NCBI RefSeq assembly: GCF_037976325.1
Contig: NZ_CP150265.1
Span: 7,319,501 to 7,383,500 of the forward strand
Reading direction: 5' to 3'
Length of the DNA stretch: 64,000 nt
Source: Paenibacillus sp. FSL K6-3182
GTDB lineage: Bacteria; Bacillota; Bacilli; Paenibacillales; Paenibacillaceae
Position 1 is the first letter of the stretch. Each line of letters starts with the position of its first letter. A model generated the notes under the pieces. That model worked only from the letters and a program-made list of their open reading frames with translations, was not told the origin of the DNA and did not search any database. The position numbers and the translations under genes were made by a program. Of the stretch, positions 1 to 9,089 are shown piece after piece.

Positions 1-47
1 CTTGGTATGATCTTATTTTACCGTAGGAAACTGGACAGCTGTCTGTC

Positions 48-986
48 TTAGTTCTTATAACGGTTAACAATATTTTGAGCTCGCAATATGATTTGCTCCA
101 CGAGAGCCTGAGGCTGCTCAACCTTAACCTGATCGCCGTAGCTTAGCAGCATCCCATAAAACCAGTCATCTATCGTATGCTTGCCTTCCACACGCAAGCT
201 TCCATCCGCTAATACAGTCACTTGATCCGGATGGAAAGCATCTCCTACACGGTGGCGCACCTGCGGCTGGAAAATAAGCGTTACGATGGTATCGGCATTT
301 TTCGACCATTCTACATCCCATGAGTAACTGTCCAGCGAAGGTGTCTCGCGGCGTTCAAATCGCTCCAGCAATAGATTCAGCTTCTGTATGCGCGATAAAC
401 GGAATACGCGGAACTGCTCACGAAGCGTGCAATAAGCCTGCAAATACCATATGTTTCCCTTCAAAATAAGCGCATACGGCTCAATCACTCGCTCCGTTTC
501 CGTGCCATTCATGTTAATGTAGCTGAGCTCCGCCTTCCGTGTCTCTTCAATCGCCTTCTTGAACAAGTTTACCTTGTCGCGCGCTGCTGGCCCCTGCCCC
601 CAAGGGTTCAAATCAAAAACCAAGCTATCTCCAAGGTGATCGTTCTGAAGCTTATCCGATTTGTGCAGCAATGCTCTTACCTTCTCATGCAAACCAGCAT
701 AGGTCGCATCATCCAATGCGGTGCCTATGCCTTTGACGGCTGCTATAAGCGACGAAATTTCTGCTAATGTTAAATAGTGACGAGACAGCGTATATTGCTC
801 CATAATCTCGAACCCGCCCGTTGTCCCTTGATGAGCCAACACCGGAATGCCGGACTGGCTTAACGTATCCATGTCGCGGTAAATTGTTTTTGTTGATACT
901 TCAAAACGATCCGCCAGCTCCTTGGCGCTTATTCGTCCCCGGTTAAGCAGCAGTACCGTCATCGCGAGTAAACGATCAATCTTCAA
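48..986 (-). CDS. WYL-domain transcriptional regulator (YafY/DeoR-type HTH)
   Basis: DNA-binding regulator of unknown regulon. Residues 1-60 form a DeoR-like winged helix (KELADRFEVSTKTIYRDM). The middle of the protein carries a WYL domain (pattern IEPYALILKGNIWYL then FRVFRLSRI), a fold thought to bind a ligand or nucleic acid, and the C-terminus fits the WCX extension. The 312-aa length is normal for the family. It starts at TTG, preceded by AGGA 6 bases upstream. It is followed on the same strand by the preceding acetyltransferase gene, about 30 bases away, so the two could share a transcript. The target is not visible; such regulators usually control neighbouring genes or themselves. Family assignment is secure, function is not. 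Confidence 0.88.
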   Translation of the reverse strand: MKIDRLLAMTVLLLNRGRISAKELADRFEVSTKTIYRDMDTLSQSGIPVLAHQGTTGGFEIMEQYTLSRHYLTLAEISSLIAAVKGIGTALDDATYAGLHEKVRALLHKSDKLQNDHLGDSLVFDLNPWGQGPAARDKVNLFKKAIEETRKAELSYINMNGTETERVIEPYALILKGNIWYLQAYCTLREQFRVFRLSRIQKLNLLLERFERRETPSLDSYSWDVEWSKNADTIVTLIFQPQVRHRVGDAFHPDQVTVLADGSLRVEGKHTIDDWFYGMLLSYGDQVKVEQPQALVEQIILRAQNIVNRYKN

Positions 987-1015
987 ATCAGTTCCTACTT
1001 TCTAAGCTTTTGCAT

Positions 1016-1825
1016 CTACATAAATCTAATTTCAGCAATCGGCCCACTCTGGACAAAACCTATATTTTGATAGACTTTGTTAGCAGCAGGGTTTTTATTA
1101 TCCGCATACAGCATCGGCTCCCTGTTCTCTTCCTCCAAAATTTCGCAAATTCCCGCTACAACCGCACTGGCATAGCCGTTTCTCCGAAGGACAGACGGCG
1201 TATAAACCGCATTGATCCGTCCGTGCCGCGGAGATCGATGAGCGATGTTGGCCATAGCCACTGGAAGTTCATCAACAGACCAGAAATATAAATTGCCTCT
1301 CATGACCATTCCCTCTGCAGCGGGCATCTGACTGGCAGGTATAACCGAAGCCCCATACGCGTCCTCAGAGAAGCCAGCCAAAAACTCAGCGACAAGCTCT
1401 ACATGCTGGCGTGTTGCTTGAATCATTTTCCCTTTTACCTTCATGGGCTTAATCACCTTTGGGCATGAATAAGCAGTCATCAACATATAAGCGCGATATT
1501 GCAGCTGGTTCGCCTCCGCATACATTTTCGCGAACGGTTCTGCTGTAGATGGAGCTCCGCATATACCCGGCAAATCCGTACCTTCGTAATAAGCGATAAG
1601 CTCCTGCATAAGTATGTCTCTGCGCTCTTCTGTCAAATCCTCCGATAGCCATAACCAAGCGTTATGACCAGGCGAACCTGCAAAGAGCAGCCGTCCGTCA
1701 GACGTCTTCAAGCTCGTTGCGCCTTCCAATGCCGTAATTAAATGAATCAGATTGTATTGCAGCTCATCTCGCATAAATGGAAATTGATTTAAAACATGAT
1801 CGTCCGCATGCAGTTTTTCTAACAT
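1016..1825 (-). CDS. GNAT family N-acetyltransferase
   Basis: Predicted acetyl-CoA-dependent acyltransferase. The C-terminal half (about residues 125-269) has the GNAT layout: RINAVYTPSVLRRNGYASAVV is the beta4 strand plus the acetyl-CoA pyrophosphate loop (R/Q-x-x-G-x-A-like, here RRNGYAS), and YADNKNPAANKVYQNIGF is the classic helix alpha4/beta6 signature. The N-terminal half is a divergent extension as in FR47-like two-part GNATs. I place the start at the ATG at 1825, which has AAAAGGAGG 6 bases upstream; an upstream in-frame ATG at 1858 lacks a ribosome site. Substrate unknown. About 30 bases separate it from the WYL regulator downstream. Confidence 0.85.
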   Translation of the reverse strand: MLEKLHADDHVLNQFPFMRDELQYNLIHLITALEGATSLKTSDGRLLFAGSPGHNAWLWLSEDLTEERRDILMQELIAYYEGTDLPGICGAPSTAEPFAKMYAEANQLQYRAYMLMTAYSCPKVIKPMKVKGKMIQATRQHVELVAEFLAGFSEDAYGASVIPASQMPAAEGMVMRGNLYFWSVDELPVAMANIAHRSPRHGRINAVYTPSVLRRNGYASAVVAGICEILEEENREPMLYADNKNPAANKVYQNIGFVQSGPIAEIRFM

Positions 1826-2018
1826 AGGATCCCTCCTTTTCTCGCTGATAATTAACACTCTCTATACTTTTAGAGCCGTCTAATTAATTCAGTCCAACAC
1901 CAATACCCATAATGAGTAGGGATGTAACAACGATGTCTATTAACTAATCCTTATTTTAGCAAAAAATCCTTAATCGGTATAACGATATTGCTGCGATTAT
2001 ACACGCTCGCTTCAGCTG

Positions 2019-2924
2019 CTAAAATCCAAAATCCTGATGCGACAAATCGGTATTGACCCCAATGGCAGCTTTGCTGCCTTCTCCGGCTGCGACAACAAGC
2101 TGTGCAGGTACAATAATAGAAGAATCGCCTGCTGCATATATGCCCCTTATGCTCGTTCTGCCGTAATCGTCCGTAACGAAGCCGCCTGCCTGTGTCATCG
2201 CACAGCCGAGCGCTTCTCCGAAGTGCGCTGCTTGACCCCATGATGGTGTAACAAAGCCGCCTGTGCGCTCAATCTCGGTGTTATTCGCAAATACGATACG
2301 ATGAAGGCGGCCATTCTCGCCATGGAGAGCTTTAATTTTTTGCTGCGTCACTTGAATCCCTCTTTGCCCTAGTTGACCGATCTGCTGCGAGCTAAGGCTG
2401 TTCATTCCATTCGTACAAACGACTACATTACGACTCCAGTTAAACACCGTTTTCGCCAAATTGAAAATATTCGAGCCCTCCGAAATGACGACGAGCGGTT
2501 GATCACGCAGCTCCCAGCCATCGCAGTATGGGCAGCTGAACAAGCTTCTTCCATAAAAATCTCGTATGCCGGGGATAGCAGGCAAAGATTCCTTCAGACC
2601 TGCTGCCAAAATAAGCGTGCGAGCGTGATAAATAACGCCGTTGCTTGTCATCAGATGGAAGCCCATCTCGCTTCGCTGCACCTCCGTCACTTTGTCAGGC
2701 TTAATGGTAACCGAAGGATACCTAGCAATATCTGCATGGGCTAATCGACGAAGCTCGCGCGGCTCAATGCCATCTCGCGTAATGAAGCCATGCGACTCAT
2801 GGGTTACCGCGTTTCTAGGCTTATTGTGATCAAATACAATAACAACTCTTCGCGACCTGCCCAGCACGAGCGCTGCATTTAAACCAGCAGGCCCGCCGCC
2901 GATGATGGCACAATCCAGCTTCAT
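2019..2924 (-). CDS. NAD(P)/FAD-dependent oxidoreductase, thioredoxin-reductase-like
   Basis: Flavoprotein of the thioredoxin reductase / TrxB-like family, 301 aa, cytosolic. The FAD-binding GGGPAGLNAALVLGR motif is at residues 9-23, a redox CPYC pair at C131/C134 followed by DGWE, and the second FAD motif GIYAAGDSS near residue 265. It keeps the CxxC, so it could pass electrons to a disulfide partner, but the NADPH-binding glycine motif between is degenerate (EGSNIF). It is shorter and more divergent than housekeeping TrxB, so I do not call it trxB; proteins of this class are often paired with ferredoxin or bacillithiol reduction. Start ATG has GGGAG 8 bases upstream. It stands alone between unrelated genes. 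Confidence 0.85.
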   Translation of the reverse strand: MKLDCAIIGGGPAGLNAALVLGRSRRVVIVFDHNKPRNAVTHESHGFITRDGIEPRELRRLAHADIARYPSVTIKPDKVTEVQRSEMGFHLMTSNGVIYHARTLILAAGLKESLPAIPGIRDFYGRSLFSCPYCDGWELRDQPLVVISEGSNIFNLAKTVFNWSRNVVVCTNGMNSLSSQQIGQLGQRGIQVTQQKIKALHGENGRLHRIVFANNTEIERTGGFVTPSWGQAAHFGEALGCAMTQAGGFVTDDYGRTSIRGIYAAGDSSIIVPAQLVVAAGEGSKAAIGVNTDLSHQDFGF

Positions 2925-3147
2925 ATCTATCGCTCCCTTATCAGTCGAACTATTAACAAGCCGATACGTTTAAACAAATTATCGCTTATCTTTATTCAAT
3001 CTGGGCAGGAAGGATGCATCTTGATTGTGTAATGAAGGGTGTGCTGCAGGCAGCTTCTAAAGATTAATATCTTCTCACTTATGTAATCTCCAATCGACAA
3101 TTTTCTTCACGAATTGTATAATTCTGTTGTTCCTTCATTAACTAACG

Positions 3148-4119
3148 GTGGTGACTATTATTTTATATGCAATCTCTTTGTTAGTTTCCTTTGCTATTGT
3201 TTATTTCTTAATTCCTCCGTTTGCAAAGCTGGCTTTCCGTCTTGATTTTGTGGACAAGCCCCGCAAGGATGTTGAGCGAAAACTTCATAGGGAACCGATC
3301 CCTCTTACTGCTAGTTATGTTATTTTCATCGGATTTTTCTTTACTTATTTGCTCGTCACAAGAGATTTCTCCCTACAAACTGGCGCCATATTTTTGGGCG
3401 GCGTACTGCTTCTCTTCATCGGCACGGTTGATGATTGGTACAAGACGAAAGGCAAAGACTTTCCGTCGCTTCCTAAATTTATCGTCCAAATATCAGCAGC
3501 GGTGCTCGTTTATGCTTCAGGCATCGCATTTACCGGCTTTTACAATCCGCTGTCAGGCGAATATGTGCTGCTTCCCGTTATTTTGCAGTTTACGCTTACG
3601 ATTTTGTGGATCTTTGGCGTAACGACGGTCATTAACTTCTCCGATGGCATGGACGGGCTCGCTGGCGGGCTTTCGGCGATTTCTGCCGTAACGCTGTTCG
3701 TTGTAGCACTGGCCAAAGGACAATCCAATTCCGCCATCATGGCTATTATTTTAGTAGGCGTCACGATTGCGTACCTGCGATATAACAAACCTCCTGCAAA
3801 AGTCTTTATGGGCGATGCTGGAGCTACCTTCCTTGGGTTTATTTTGGCGGTCATTGCACTAGACGGCGCGTTTAAGCAAGCTACCGTAATGTCGTTGTTT
3901 ATCCCAATTCTGGCGCTCGGCGTACCGATCTTCGATAATATATTCGTTGTCGTGAAGCGCATGCTGCAAGGCAAAGCGATCTATCAGGCAGATGCCAGCC
4001 AAGCGCATTATCGCTTGCTGCGGGCCGGCCTCAATCATAAGCAGGTCGTCATGTTCCTATGCTTGGTCAGCACATGCTTATGTTTATCATCTATCATTTT
4101 GCTGCTTGTTCAGATATAA
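3148..4119 (+). CDS. MraY/WecA/TagO family undecaprenyl-phosphate sugar-1-phosphate transferase
   Basis: Integral membrane enzyme (323 aa, about 10-11 helices) of glycosyltransferase family 4, which moves a phospho-sugar from a UDP-sugar to undecaprenyl phosphate as first step of cell-wall polymer or glycan synthesis. Visible family motifs: DKPRKDVERKLHREPIP near residue 36, GTVDDWYKTKG around 93-103 (the catalytic aspartate pair DD), NFSDGMDGLAGG near 163-174 (the N-x-x-D-G-x-D-G-L-A motif) and a final IFDN / HYRLLRAG segment. It resembles the TagO/WecA GlcNAc-1-P branch more than MraY. Start must be GTG at 3148 or 3151 because TAA lies in frame at 3139; no good Shine-Dalgarno is visible. 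Ends in a strong terminator. Exact donor sugar is not determined. Confidence 0.88.
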   Translation: MVTIILYAISLLVSFAIVYFLIPPFAKLAFRLDFVDKPRKDVERKLHREPIPLTASYVIFIGFFFTYLLVTRDFSLQTGAIFLGGVLLLFIGTVDDWYKTKGKDFPSLPKFIVQISAAVLVYASGIAFTGFYNPLSGEYVLLPVILQFTLTILWIFGVTTVINFSDGMDGLAGGLSAISAVTLFVVALAKGQSNSAIMAIILVGVTIAYLRYNKPPAKVFMGDAGATFLGFILAVIALDGAFKQATVMSLFIPILALGVPIFDNIFVVVKRMLQGKAIYQADASQAHYRLLRAGLNHKQVVMFLCLVSTCLCLSSIILLLVQI

Positions 4120-4121
4120 GA

Positions 4122-4170
4122 AAAAGGGATGCTCTCAAGCGAATTTATTCGCTTAAGAGCATCCCTTTTA
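4122..4170 (+). terminator. Rho-independent terminator after the MraY/TagO-like gene
   Basis: Near-perfect inverted repeat GGGATGCTCTCAAGCGAA / TTCGCTTAAGAGCATCCC followed by TTTTATTTG. An A-run on the 5' side means it could also act on the opposite strand. Confidence 0.9.
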
Positions 4171-4321
4171 TTTGTTTGACTATATTCAATCTTATTATTG
4201 CCGAACAAGTATGGGCATAAAGCCATTTATCTACTAGAAAGCACTCTTTTTTTGACAATGAAACATTACATTTACTCGGCCCGTTTATAGTTATATCGAG
4301 TGAACTATTGGAGGCGTTTCT

Positions 4322-4837
4322 ATGATAAGTAGGATAAGCAAAACCACTGGAATATGCCTTTTACTATCGATGCTCCTCCTCTCTGCTTGTGCGAAAGCCG
4401 AGGAACCTGCAACACCTCAAATAGAAACGGGTAAAGGGAATGCATGTCGATTCACCCTCGACAATGAGCTTCTGGAAACAGCCGAAAAAGGGCAGCTTAA
4501 GGGCTTGAAAGTAAATTTAAACCACTCTCGGAGCGAACTAGAGCAAGCCTATGGACAGCCTGACGAGGTTGGATTTGAAAATGCTGATTACTTAAAATAT
4601 GATAACTGCTACTTCTATATTTGGGACGAAAATAAGATAGGTGTAATCGATATAAAAATAAACGAATCCGTAGAAGAGGTTAAAAAGGTTTTGGGAGAAC
4701 CAGATTCCGAAGGCAATTCTGATGGCGGGTATGATGAATATGGCATTAGTTATACAACAGGAGATTATTCTTTATATTTTATGTACGAAGACGCGGCATC
4801 AACTGAAGGGATTGTCCGAATAAAGAGTATAAATTAA
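4322..4837 (+). CDS. Lipoprotein, possibly DUF4309/YjgB-like
   Basis: Secreted lipoprotein of 171 aa. The N-terminus has a signal peptide ending in lipobox LLSAC with the lipidated cysteine at residue 23. The mature part holds two similar half-units, each with a G-x-P turn (EQAYGQPDEVGF and KKVLGEPDSEG) followed by a short beta-rich segment with tyrosines; this repeated layout is like SmpA/DUF4309 proteins such as B. subtilis YjgB. That family match is a judgement by eye and could be wrong. GGAGG lies 8 bases before the ATG. It is monocistronic, bounded by terminators on both sides. Function unknown. Confidence 0.75.
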   Translation: MISRISKTTGICLLLSMLLLSACAKAEEPATPQIETGKGNACRFTLDNELLETAEKGQLKGLKVNLNHSRSELEQAYGQPDEVGFENADYLKYDNCYFYIWDENKIGVIDIKINESVEEVKKVLGEPDSEGNSDGGYDEYGISYTTGDYSLYFMYEDAASTEGIVRIKSIN

Positions 4838-4851
4838 CTTGTCATTGCAAG

Positions 4852-4888
4852 AACAGCGGCAGTCTCGAAAGACTGCCGCTGTTTTATA
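4852..4888 (+). terminator. Rho-independent terminator after lipoprotein gene
   Basis: Stem AACAGCGGCAGTC / GACTGCCGCTGTT with a TCGAAA loop and trailing TTTTAT; likely bidirectional with the convergent VOC gene. Confidence 0.9.
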
Positions 4889-4927
4889 GAGCATTCGTTT
4901 CCAAATACAATGAAATTGGAGGGAATA

Positions 4928-5308
4928 TTACTTTTTCTCCATTACAGCAAAGTAGTTTGCTTCATCATCTGCAAAGTTGAATACTCTTCCAGAAGGCATC
5001 GTTACAATGTCACCGACAGTGACACTTTTATTTGACAGGTCGCCATGCAACTGTTCGAAGTTTTCCGTAAAAAACATTAAAGATGGTGTACCAAGATTTA
5101 ATCCTGGTGACATTTTTGCAACGAATTCCTTATTATGTAAAATAATCGTTGTTTCTGAATCCTTTGTAGGAGCAATTTCAATATATCGAAAACCTTGGCC
5201 GTTATTTTCTTCAGAAATGACTTGAAAGCCTACTTTTTCTGTCCAAAACTCCACTGCCTTATCTTGGTTATCTACATACAGCATGATTTGACCGACTTTA
5301 CTAATCAT
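4928..5308 (-). CDS. VOC family (glyoxalase/bleomycin-resistance-like) protein
   Basis: Small 126-aa cytosolic protein with one full vicinal-oxygen-chelate fold: QIMLYVDNQDKAVEFWTEKVGFQV opens the first beta-alpha-beta-beta-beta unit and FNFADDEANYFAVMEK closes the second. These proteins often act as dimeric metalloenzymes or as antibiotic-binding proteins; which applies cannot be told from sequence. The start at 5308 is chosen because GGGAGTGG precedes that ATG; the longer reading frame to 5383 adds 25 residues unlike the family. Confidence 0.82.
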   Translation of the reverse strand: MISKVGQIMLYVDNQDKAVEFWTEKVGFQVISEENNGQGFRYIEIAPTKDSETTIILHNKEFVAKMSPGLNLGTPSLMFFTENFEQLHGDLSNKSVTVGDIVTMPSGRVFNFADDEANYFAVMEKK

Positions 5309-5459
5309 TGATTGTTCCACTCCCTTGATTAAGTAATTATCATAATTGAACTGGGCGTTCCTCAGCCAGCTTGTCTCCATCACCTCCTTATATTATAGCA
5401 TGTAGAATAGGTTATCAATTGAGCATATTATGATCTTTGCGGCATACGTTATGATGCAC

Positions 5460-6701
5460 TCAATAGAATGCAATCACCTCAGACCAGTCCCATTGTCCAT
5501 AATAAGAATCTGCTTGGTCGATACCTTTTACCCATTCCACTGCATGGTGTCCATCTATGTCCGCCATGATTACATCTGCTGTAGTATGATCATCCCTCAC
5601 CCAAAAAAGCTTCGAATGAAGAACTACCGGGTTATAAGCGCCATGCTTTCGGTAGGGCTTAGTCAAATGTTTTTGCACGCCATTATTCAGATCCACCCTC
5701 ACTAAGTAAGGAAATGCTGCAAGGCGTTGATCGCCATCCGGCTTAGATTCCGCTGCTCTCGACACAATAATATGCTGCAAATCCTGCCAAACAAATGCTT
5801 GATCAACGAAATGCTTAGGCGTGTACGCAGCCCCCTTCTCTGAGGTTACTTCCAGCACCTTTAGCTGTTTATTGCTGGTGGCCTCGCGCCCGATCCCTGC
5901 AATGTAAGCGAGCCGGCTGCCGCTCTTTGCCCATGAGAACCACTGGGGATTATTCACCATCTCATCAAGTGTACGAAATACAACGCCGTCAGTTGAAATC
6001 ACACAAAGGATGTTGCTATCGGCCGATAACGACGCGGTTGGCTTAGCAAGAAATGCGATCCATCGACCATCAGCGGACCATTTGAACTCGCTCGTGCCGA
6101 CCGCAAAAAAATCGTCAGATGGTGCTGGCAGCACATGAACGGTTGTATAGGTGCGAGGATCATCCATTGTACGAAGTGGTATTTGATAAAGATGGATCGG
6201 CGTCCATCCATCCGGGAGCAGCTCTGACTGTGAAGAAGCAAAAAAACCTTTACCATACGGCAGCCATGAGAAATTATCTATGGCAGCAGCGGAACCAAGC
6301 GGTTTGTCCGGCGAGCTCGCATCAACGTATTGCAGTTGATCCTTTATCTGATATGCCAGCAGCTTATTCTTCGGTGCCCATTGAAAATTTTTGCCGACAT
6401 TTGCAGCGACGAGCTTGCTCCTGCCTGTTGGCAAATGCAGCACCCATAGCTCTTGCTCTGCATCTCCCTGCGTATATGCAAGCCATTCTCCATCGAATGA
6501 CCACTTGGGATTGCGCACAAGAGGTCCACTTGCAAGCTTCTTCTCCACTTGACCTGTCTTTAGCCAAAGCTCGCCATTTCGCACAAAAGCAGCCCTTAGA
6601 AGTTGTTCTTGTTCCCCATTCGGTGCCGCTGCAATATCTGCTCCACTCGTCATAAATAACAACGCAAAAAACGAAGCGATCCAAAATTTTACGATTCTCA
6701 T
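5460..6701 (-). CDS. Secreted TolB-like beta-propeller protein
   Basis: 413-aa exported protein. Residues 1-27 are a Sec signal peptide (RIVKFWIASFFALLFMTSG...AAA). The mature part is a string of PD40/WD40-like blades, each with the pattern P-x-W/F-S-x-D/K-G-x-x-x-A-Y (NPKWSFDGEWLAYT, NFQWAPKNKLLAYQ, EFKWSADGRWIAFL, WFSWAKSGSRLAYI), as in the TolB/DPP-IV propeller. No catalytic domain follows, so it is probably a binding or scaffold protein at the cell surface. GGGAGG lies 8 bases before the start. It is divergent to the acyltransferase gene at 7004. The bound partner is unknown. Confidence 0.8.
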   Translation of the reverse strand: MRIVKFWIASFFALLFMTSGADIAAAPNGEQEQLLRAAFVRNGELWLKTGQVEKKLASGPLVRNPKWSFDGEWLAYTQGDAEQELWVLHLPTGRSKLVAANVGKNFQWAPKNKLLAYQIKDQLQYVDASSPDKPLGSAAAIDNFSWLPYGKGFFASSQSELLPDGWTPIHLYQIPLRTMDDPRTYTTVHVLPAPSDDFFAVGTSEFKWSADGRWIAFLAKPTASLSADSNILCVISTDGVVFRTLDEMVNNPQWFSWAKSGSRLAYIAGIGREATSNKQLKVLEVTSEKGAAYTPKHFVDQAFVWQDLQHIIVSRAAESKPDGDQRLAAFPYLVRVDLNNGVQKHLTKPYRKHGAYNPVVLHSKLFWVRDDHTTADVIMADIDGHHAVEWVKGIDQADSYYGQWDWSEVIAFY

Positions 6702-7003
6702 CTAGGGAACCTCCCAAAAAAATACTTGTGGTTACGGTTCCCTTTACTGGTGGAAACATGCATTTATTCGTTCTGTAACTTTTCGTTTTTTTTGTTTCCA
6801 GTTTGATACCGATTTGTAACTGTTCTGTTACGAATTATTTTAGCTGCCGCCATATAATTGATTTACAACGATTCATCATCCAGAGGGGCTGAACACCATT
6901 TTTACCATCGGTATTATTCGTAATCATCGCTTTTTCCACCGTCTTATTCTCATCGACCTTGCTGCAATTCTCCCCATTCAAATTCATGTAGGAGGATTCC
7001 GCC

Positions 7004-9031
7004 ATGCCTAAACCAATCGGCAACAGTAGTCGCTATATGCCGGGACTGGATGGCTTGCGCGCCATTGCCGTTCTTGCCGTCATCGCTTATCACTTGAACT
7101 TGCAATGGGTACCGGGCGGACTGCTCGGGGTTACTATGTTTTTTGTCCTCTCTGGATATTTAATCACGGACATTTTGCTGAAACAGCTTCATCCTTCCAA
7201 GAAATTAGATCTCAAAACGTTTTTTATTCGCCGAGCTAGGCGATTGCTGCCTGCGATGTTTCTCATGATAGCTGTCGTTTCATTATGGCTGTTGATTAGT
7301 GATACAGGCCGGTTATTGTCTCTAAAAGGCGATATCGGGTCAGCGCTTCTTTATATAAGCAACTGGTACCTTATTTTCCATGAGGTTTCCTACTTCGAGA
7401 GCTTCGGCCCCGCTTCACCGTTCGGCCATTTATGGTCGCTTGCAGTGGAAGAACAATTTTATTTATTGTGGCCCCTCGTGCTGTTAGCCGTTATCCGCTT
7501 CTCTCCAAAACGGGGCAAACTTGCGCTGTGGACACTGGCGGCAGCTGCGGTATCAGCCGGTGCGATGATACTGCTTTACCAGCCGGGTGTTGATCCAAGC
7601 CGTGTTTACTATGGGACGGACACCAGAGCCTTTGCCCTTCTCATTGGTGCAGCGCTTGCTATCGTTTGGCCGAGTTGGAAGCTGTCATCGACCTTGTCTG
7701 CACGCAGTCGCATGTTTATGGATGCTGTAGGCACATTCGGCTTCGTCATCATTTTGGTTATGATTAATCAGACCAATGAGTATGATTCTTTTCTATATCG
7801 TGGAGGCATGGTGCTGTTCTCCCTTGCTACTGCGGTTGTCGTGGCTGCACTCGCCCATCCCGCAAGTAAATTCGCAAATGTAATCGGAAGTAAAGTGCTT
7901 GCATGGATCGGCGTCCGTTCCTACGGCATTTATTTATACCATTATCCAATTATCGTGTTAACGACTCCAACGGCCGAGAGCGGGGAGCTGCATCCTTTAA
8001 GAGCAATTATTCAAGTAATCCTAACGTTCGTACTTGCTGAGCTTTCTTGGCGGTTTATAGAGGAGCCTATAAGGCATGGTGCGCTTGGAAAAATATATTC
8101 CCTGTTTAAACAGCAAATAACGGAGCGGATTGGATTAAAAAAAGCTAGCAGTTATCTCGCCGTGCTTGTCATTGTATTCTCGAGCGTATCCTGCACAAGT
8201 AGTGTGAATTTGCAGTCAGCCAGCGGCGATAGCACGAACAATGAAACATCTGTAGTTGCGCCCGACAAGACTGGACAACATGAGGCTGTGATCGAGCCGA
8301 AGCCAGCTGAACCAGAAAAACAAACGCCTCCGCAAGCGACGGAACAACCTGGTCAATCTAATACGGCTCCGGGTACAGGAACGGATAAAACCGAACCGTC
8401 TATCACCGATCCCGAGCAGCCGAAAGTTGATACCATTGTGAACGGTACCGATGGCAGTAAGCCAAAACCTGTACCCACTGTTAATGACAAACCAACCAGC
8501 AATCCCGTACAGGGAAACAAAGATCAGAAGCCTGTACCAGACAAACCGACTGTCACCCCTATCGATCAAAACAGCGTGACAGCAATCGGTGATTCCGTCC
8601 TATTGGATGCTGAACCATTCCTAGAGAAGCTGGTTCCGGGTATCGTGGTTGATGGAAAAATAGGAAGACAGTTTGGGCAGGCATTAGATGTGATCGAGGG
8701 CTTGAAAAAAAATGACCAGCTTGGAAATACGGTTGTCATTCAGCTCGGAACGAACGGTGCCTTTACGACAAAACAGATGAATGAGCTTCTTGACACGTTA
8801 GGCACAGAACGTCAAATCATATTCATCAATACGCGTGTCCCGCGCAAATGGCAGGATTCCGTAAATAAAATGCTCGCAGCCACAGCGAAAAAGACGGAGA
8901 ACGTGACCATTGTAGACTGGTATACAGCAAGCAAAGGGAAAAAGGACTTTTTTGCCGCTGATGGCGTGCATTTGAAAAAGCATGGAGCACAGTTTTATGC
9001 AGACCTGCTCATTAAAGCATTAGACAAATAA
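7004..9031 (+). CDS. OatA-like acyltransferase-3 / SGNH O-acetyltransferase
   Basis: 675-aa membrane enzyme that is predicted to O-acetylate a cell-envelope polysaccharide, as OatA does on muramic acid. Residues about 10-385 are an Acyl_transf_3 domain with some ten helices: opening PGLDGLRAIAVLAVIAYH (H30), RRARRLLPAMF, and GHLWSLAVEEQFYLLWP. A proline/threonine-rich linker (about 400-520) leads to an extracytoplasmic SGNH hydrolase-like domain with IGDSV (catalytic Ser531), LGTNG, and DGVH (Asp653, His656), so the triad is intact. AGGAGG precedes the start. Likely a cell-wall modification gene giving lysozyme or envelope-stress protection; acceptor polymer is inference. Confidence 0.9.
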   Translation: MPKPIGNSSRYMPGLDGLRAIAVLAVIAYHLNLQWVPGGLLGVTMFFVLSGYLITDILLKQLHPSKKLDLKTFFIRRARRLLPAMFLMIAVVSLWLLISDTGRLLSLKGDIGSALLYISNWYLIFHEVSYFESFGPASPFGHLWSLAVEEQFYLLWPLVLLAVIRFSPKRGKLALWTLAAAAVSAGAMILLYQPGVDPSRVYYGTDTRAFALLIGAALAIVWPSWKLSSTLSARSRMFMDAVGTFGFVIILVMINQTNEYDSFLYRGGMVLFSLATAVVVAALAHPASKFANVIGSKVLAWIGVRSYGIYLYHYPIIVLTTPTAESGELHPLRAIIQVILTFVLAELSWRFIEEPIRHGALGKIYSLFKQQITERIGLKKASSYLAVLVIVFSSVSCTSSVNLQSASGDSTNNETSVVAPDKTGQHEAVIEPKPAEPEKQTPPQATEQPGQSNTAPGTGTDKTEPSITDPEQPKVDTIVNGTDGSKPKPVPTVNDKPTSNPVQGNKDQKPVPDKPTVTPIDQNSVTAIGDSVLLDAEPFLEKLVPGIVVDGKIGRQFGQALDVIEGLKKNDQLGNTVVIQLGTNGAFTTKQMNELLDTLGTERQIIFINTRVPRKWQDSVNKMLAATAKKTENVTIVDWYTASKGKKDFFAADGVHLKKHGAQFYADLLIKALDK

Positions 9032-9080
9032 AGAAGAGTGCTTTGAAGGTGTAATCGCCTCCGAAGCACTCTTTCTTTAT
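9029..9080. terminator. Bidirectional terminator between convergent oatA-like and bceB
   Basis: Long inverted repeat AAGAAGAGTGCTTTG ... CGAAGCACTCTTTCTT with A-run on the left and T-run on the right, placed between two converging genes. Confidence 0.85.
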
Positions 9081-9089
9081 GATGCTCAA

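Noticed and set aside
1951..2241. 96-aa open frame on the minus strand
   Set aside because: Overlaps the flavoprotein gene in another frame; Arg/Cys-rich and without a start site.
6119..6655. 178-aa open frame on the plus strand
   Set aside because: Antisense to the secreted beta-propeller gene; no ribosome site or recognisable domain.
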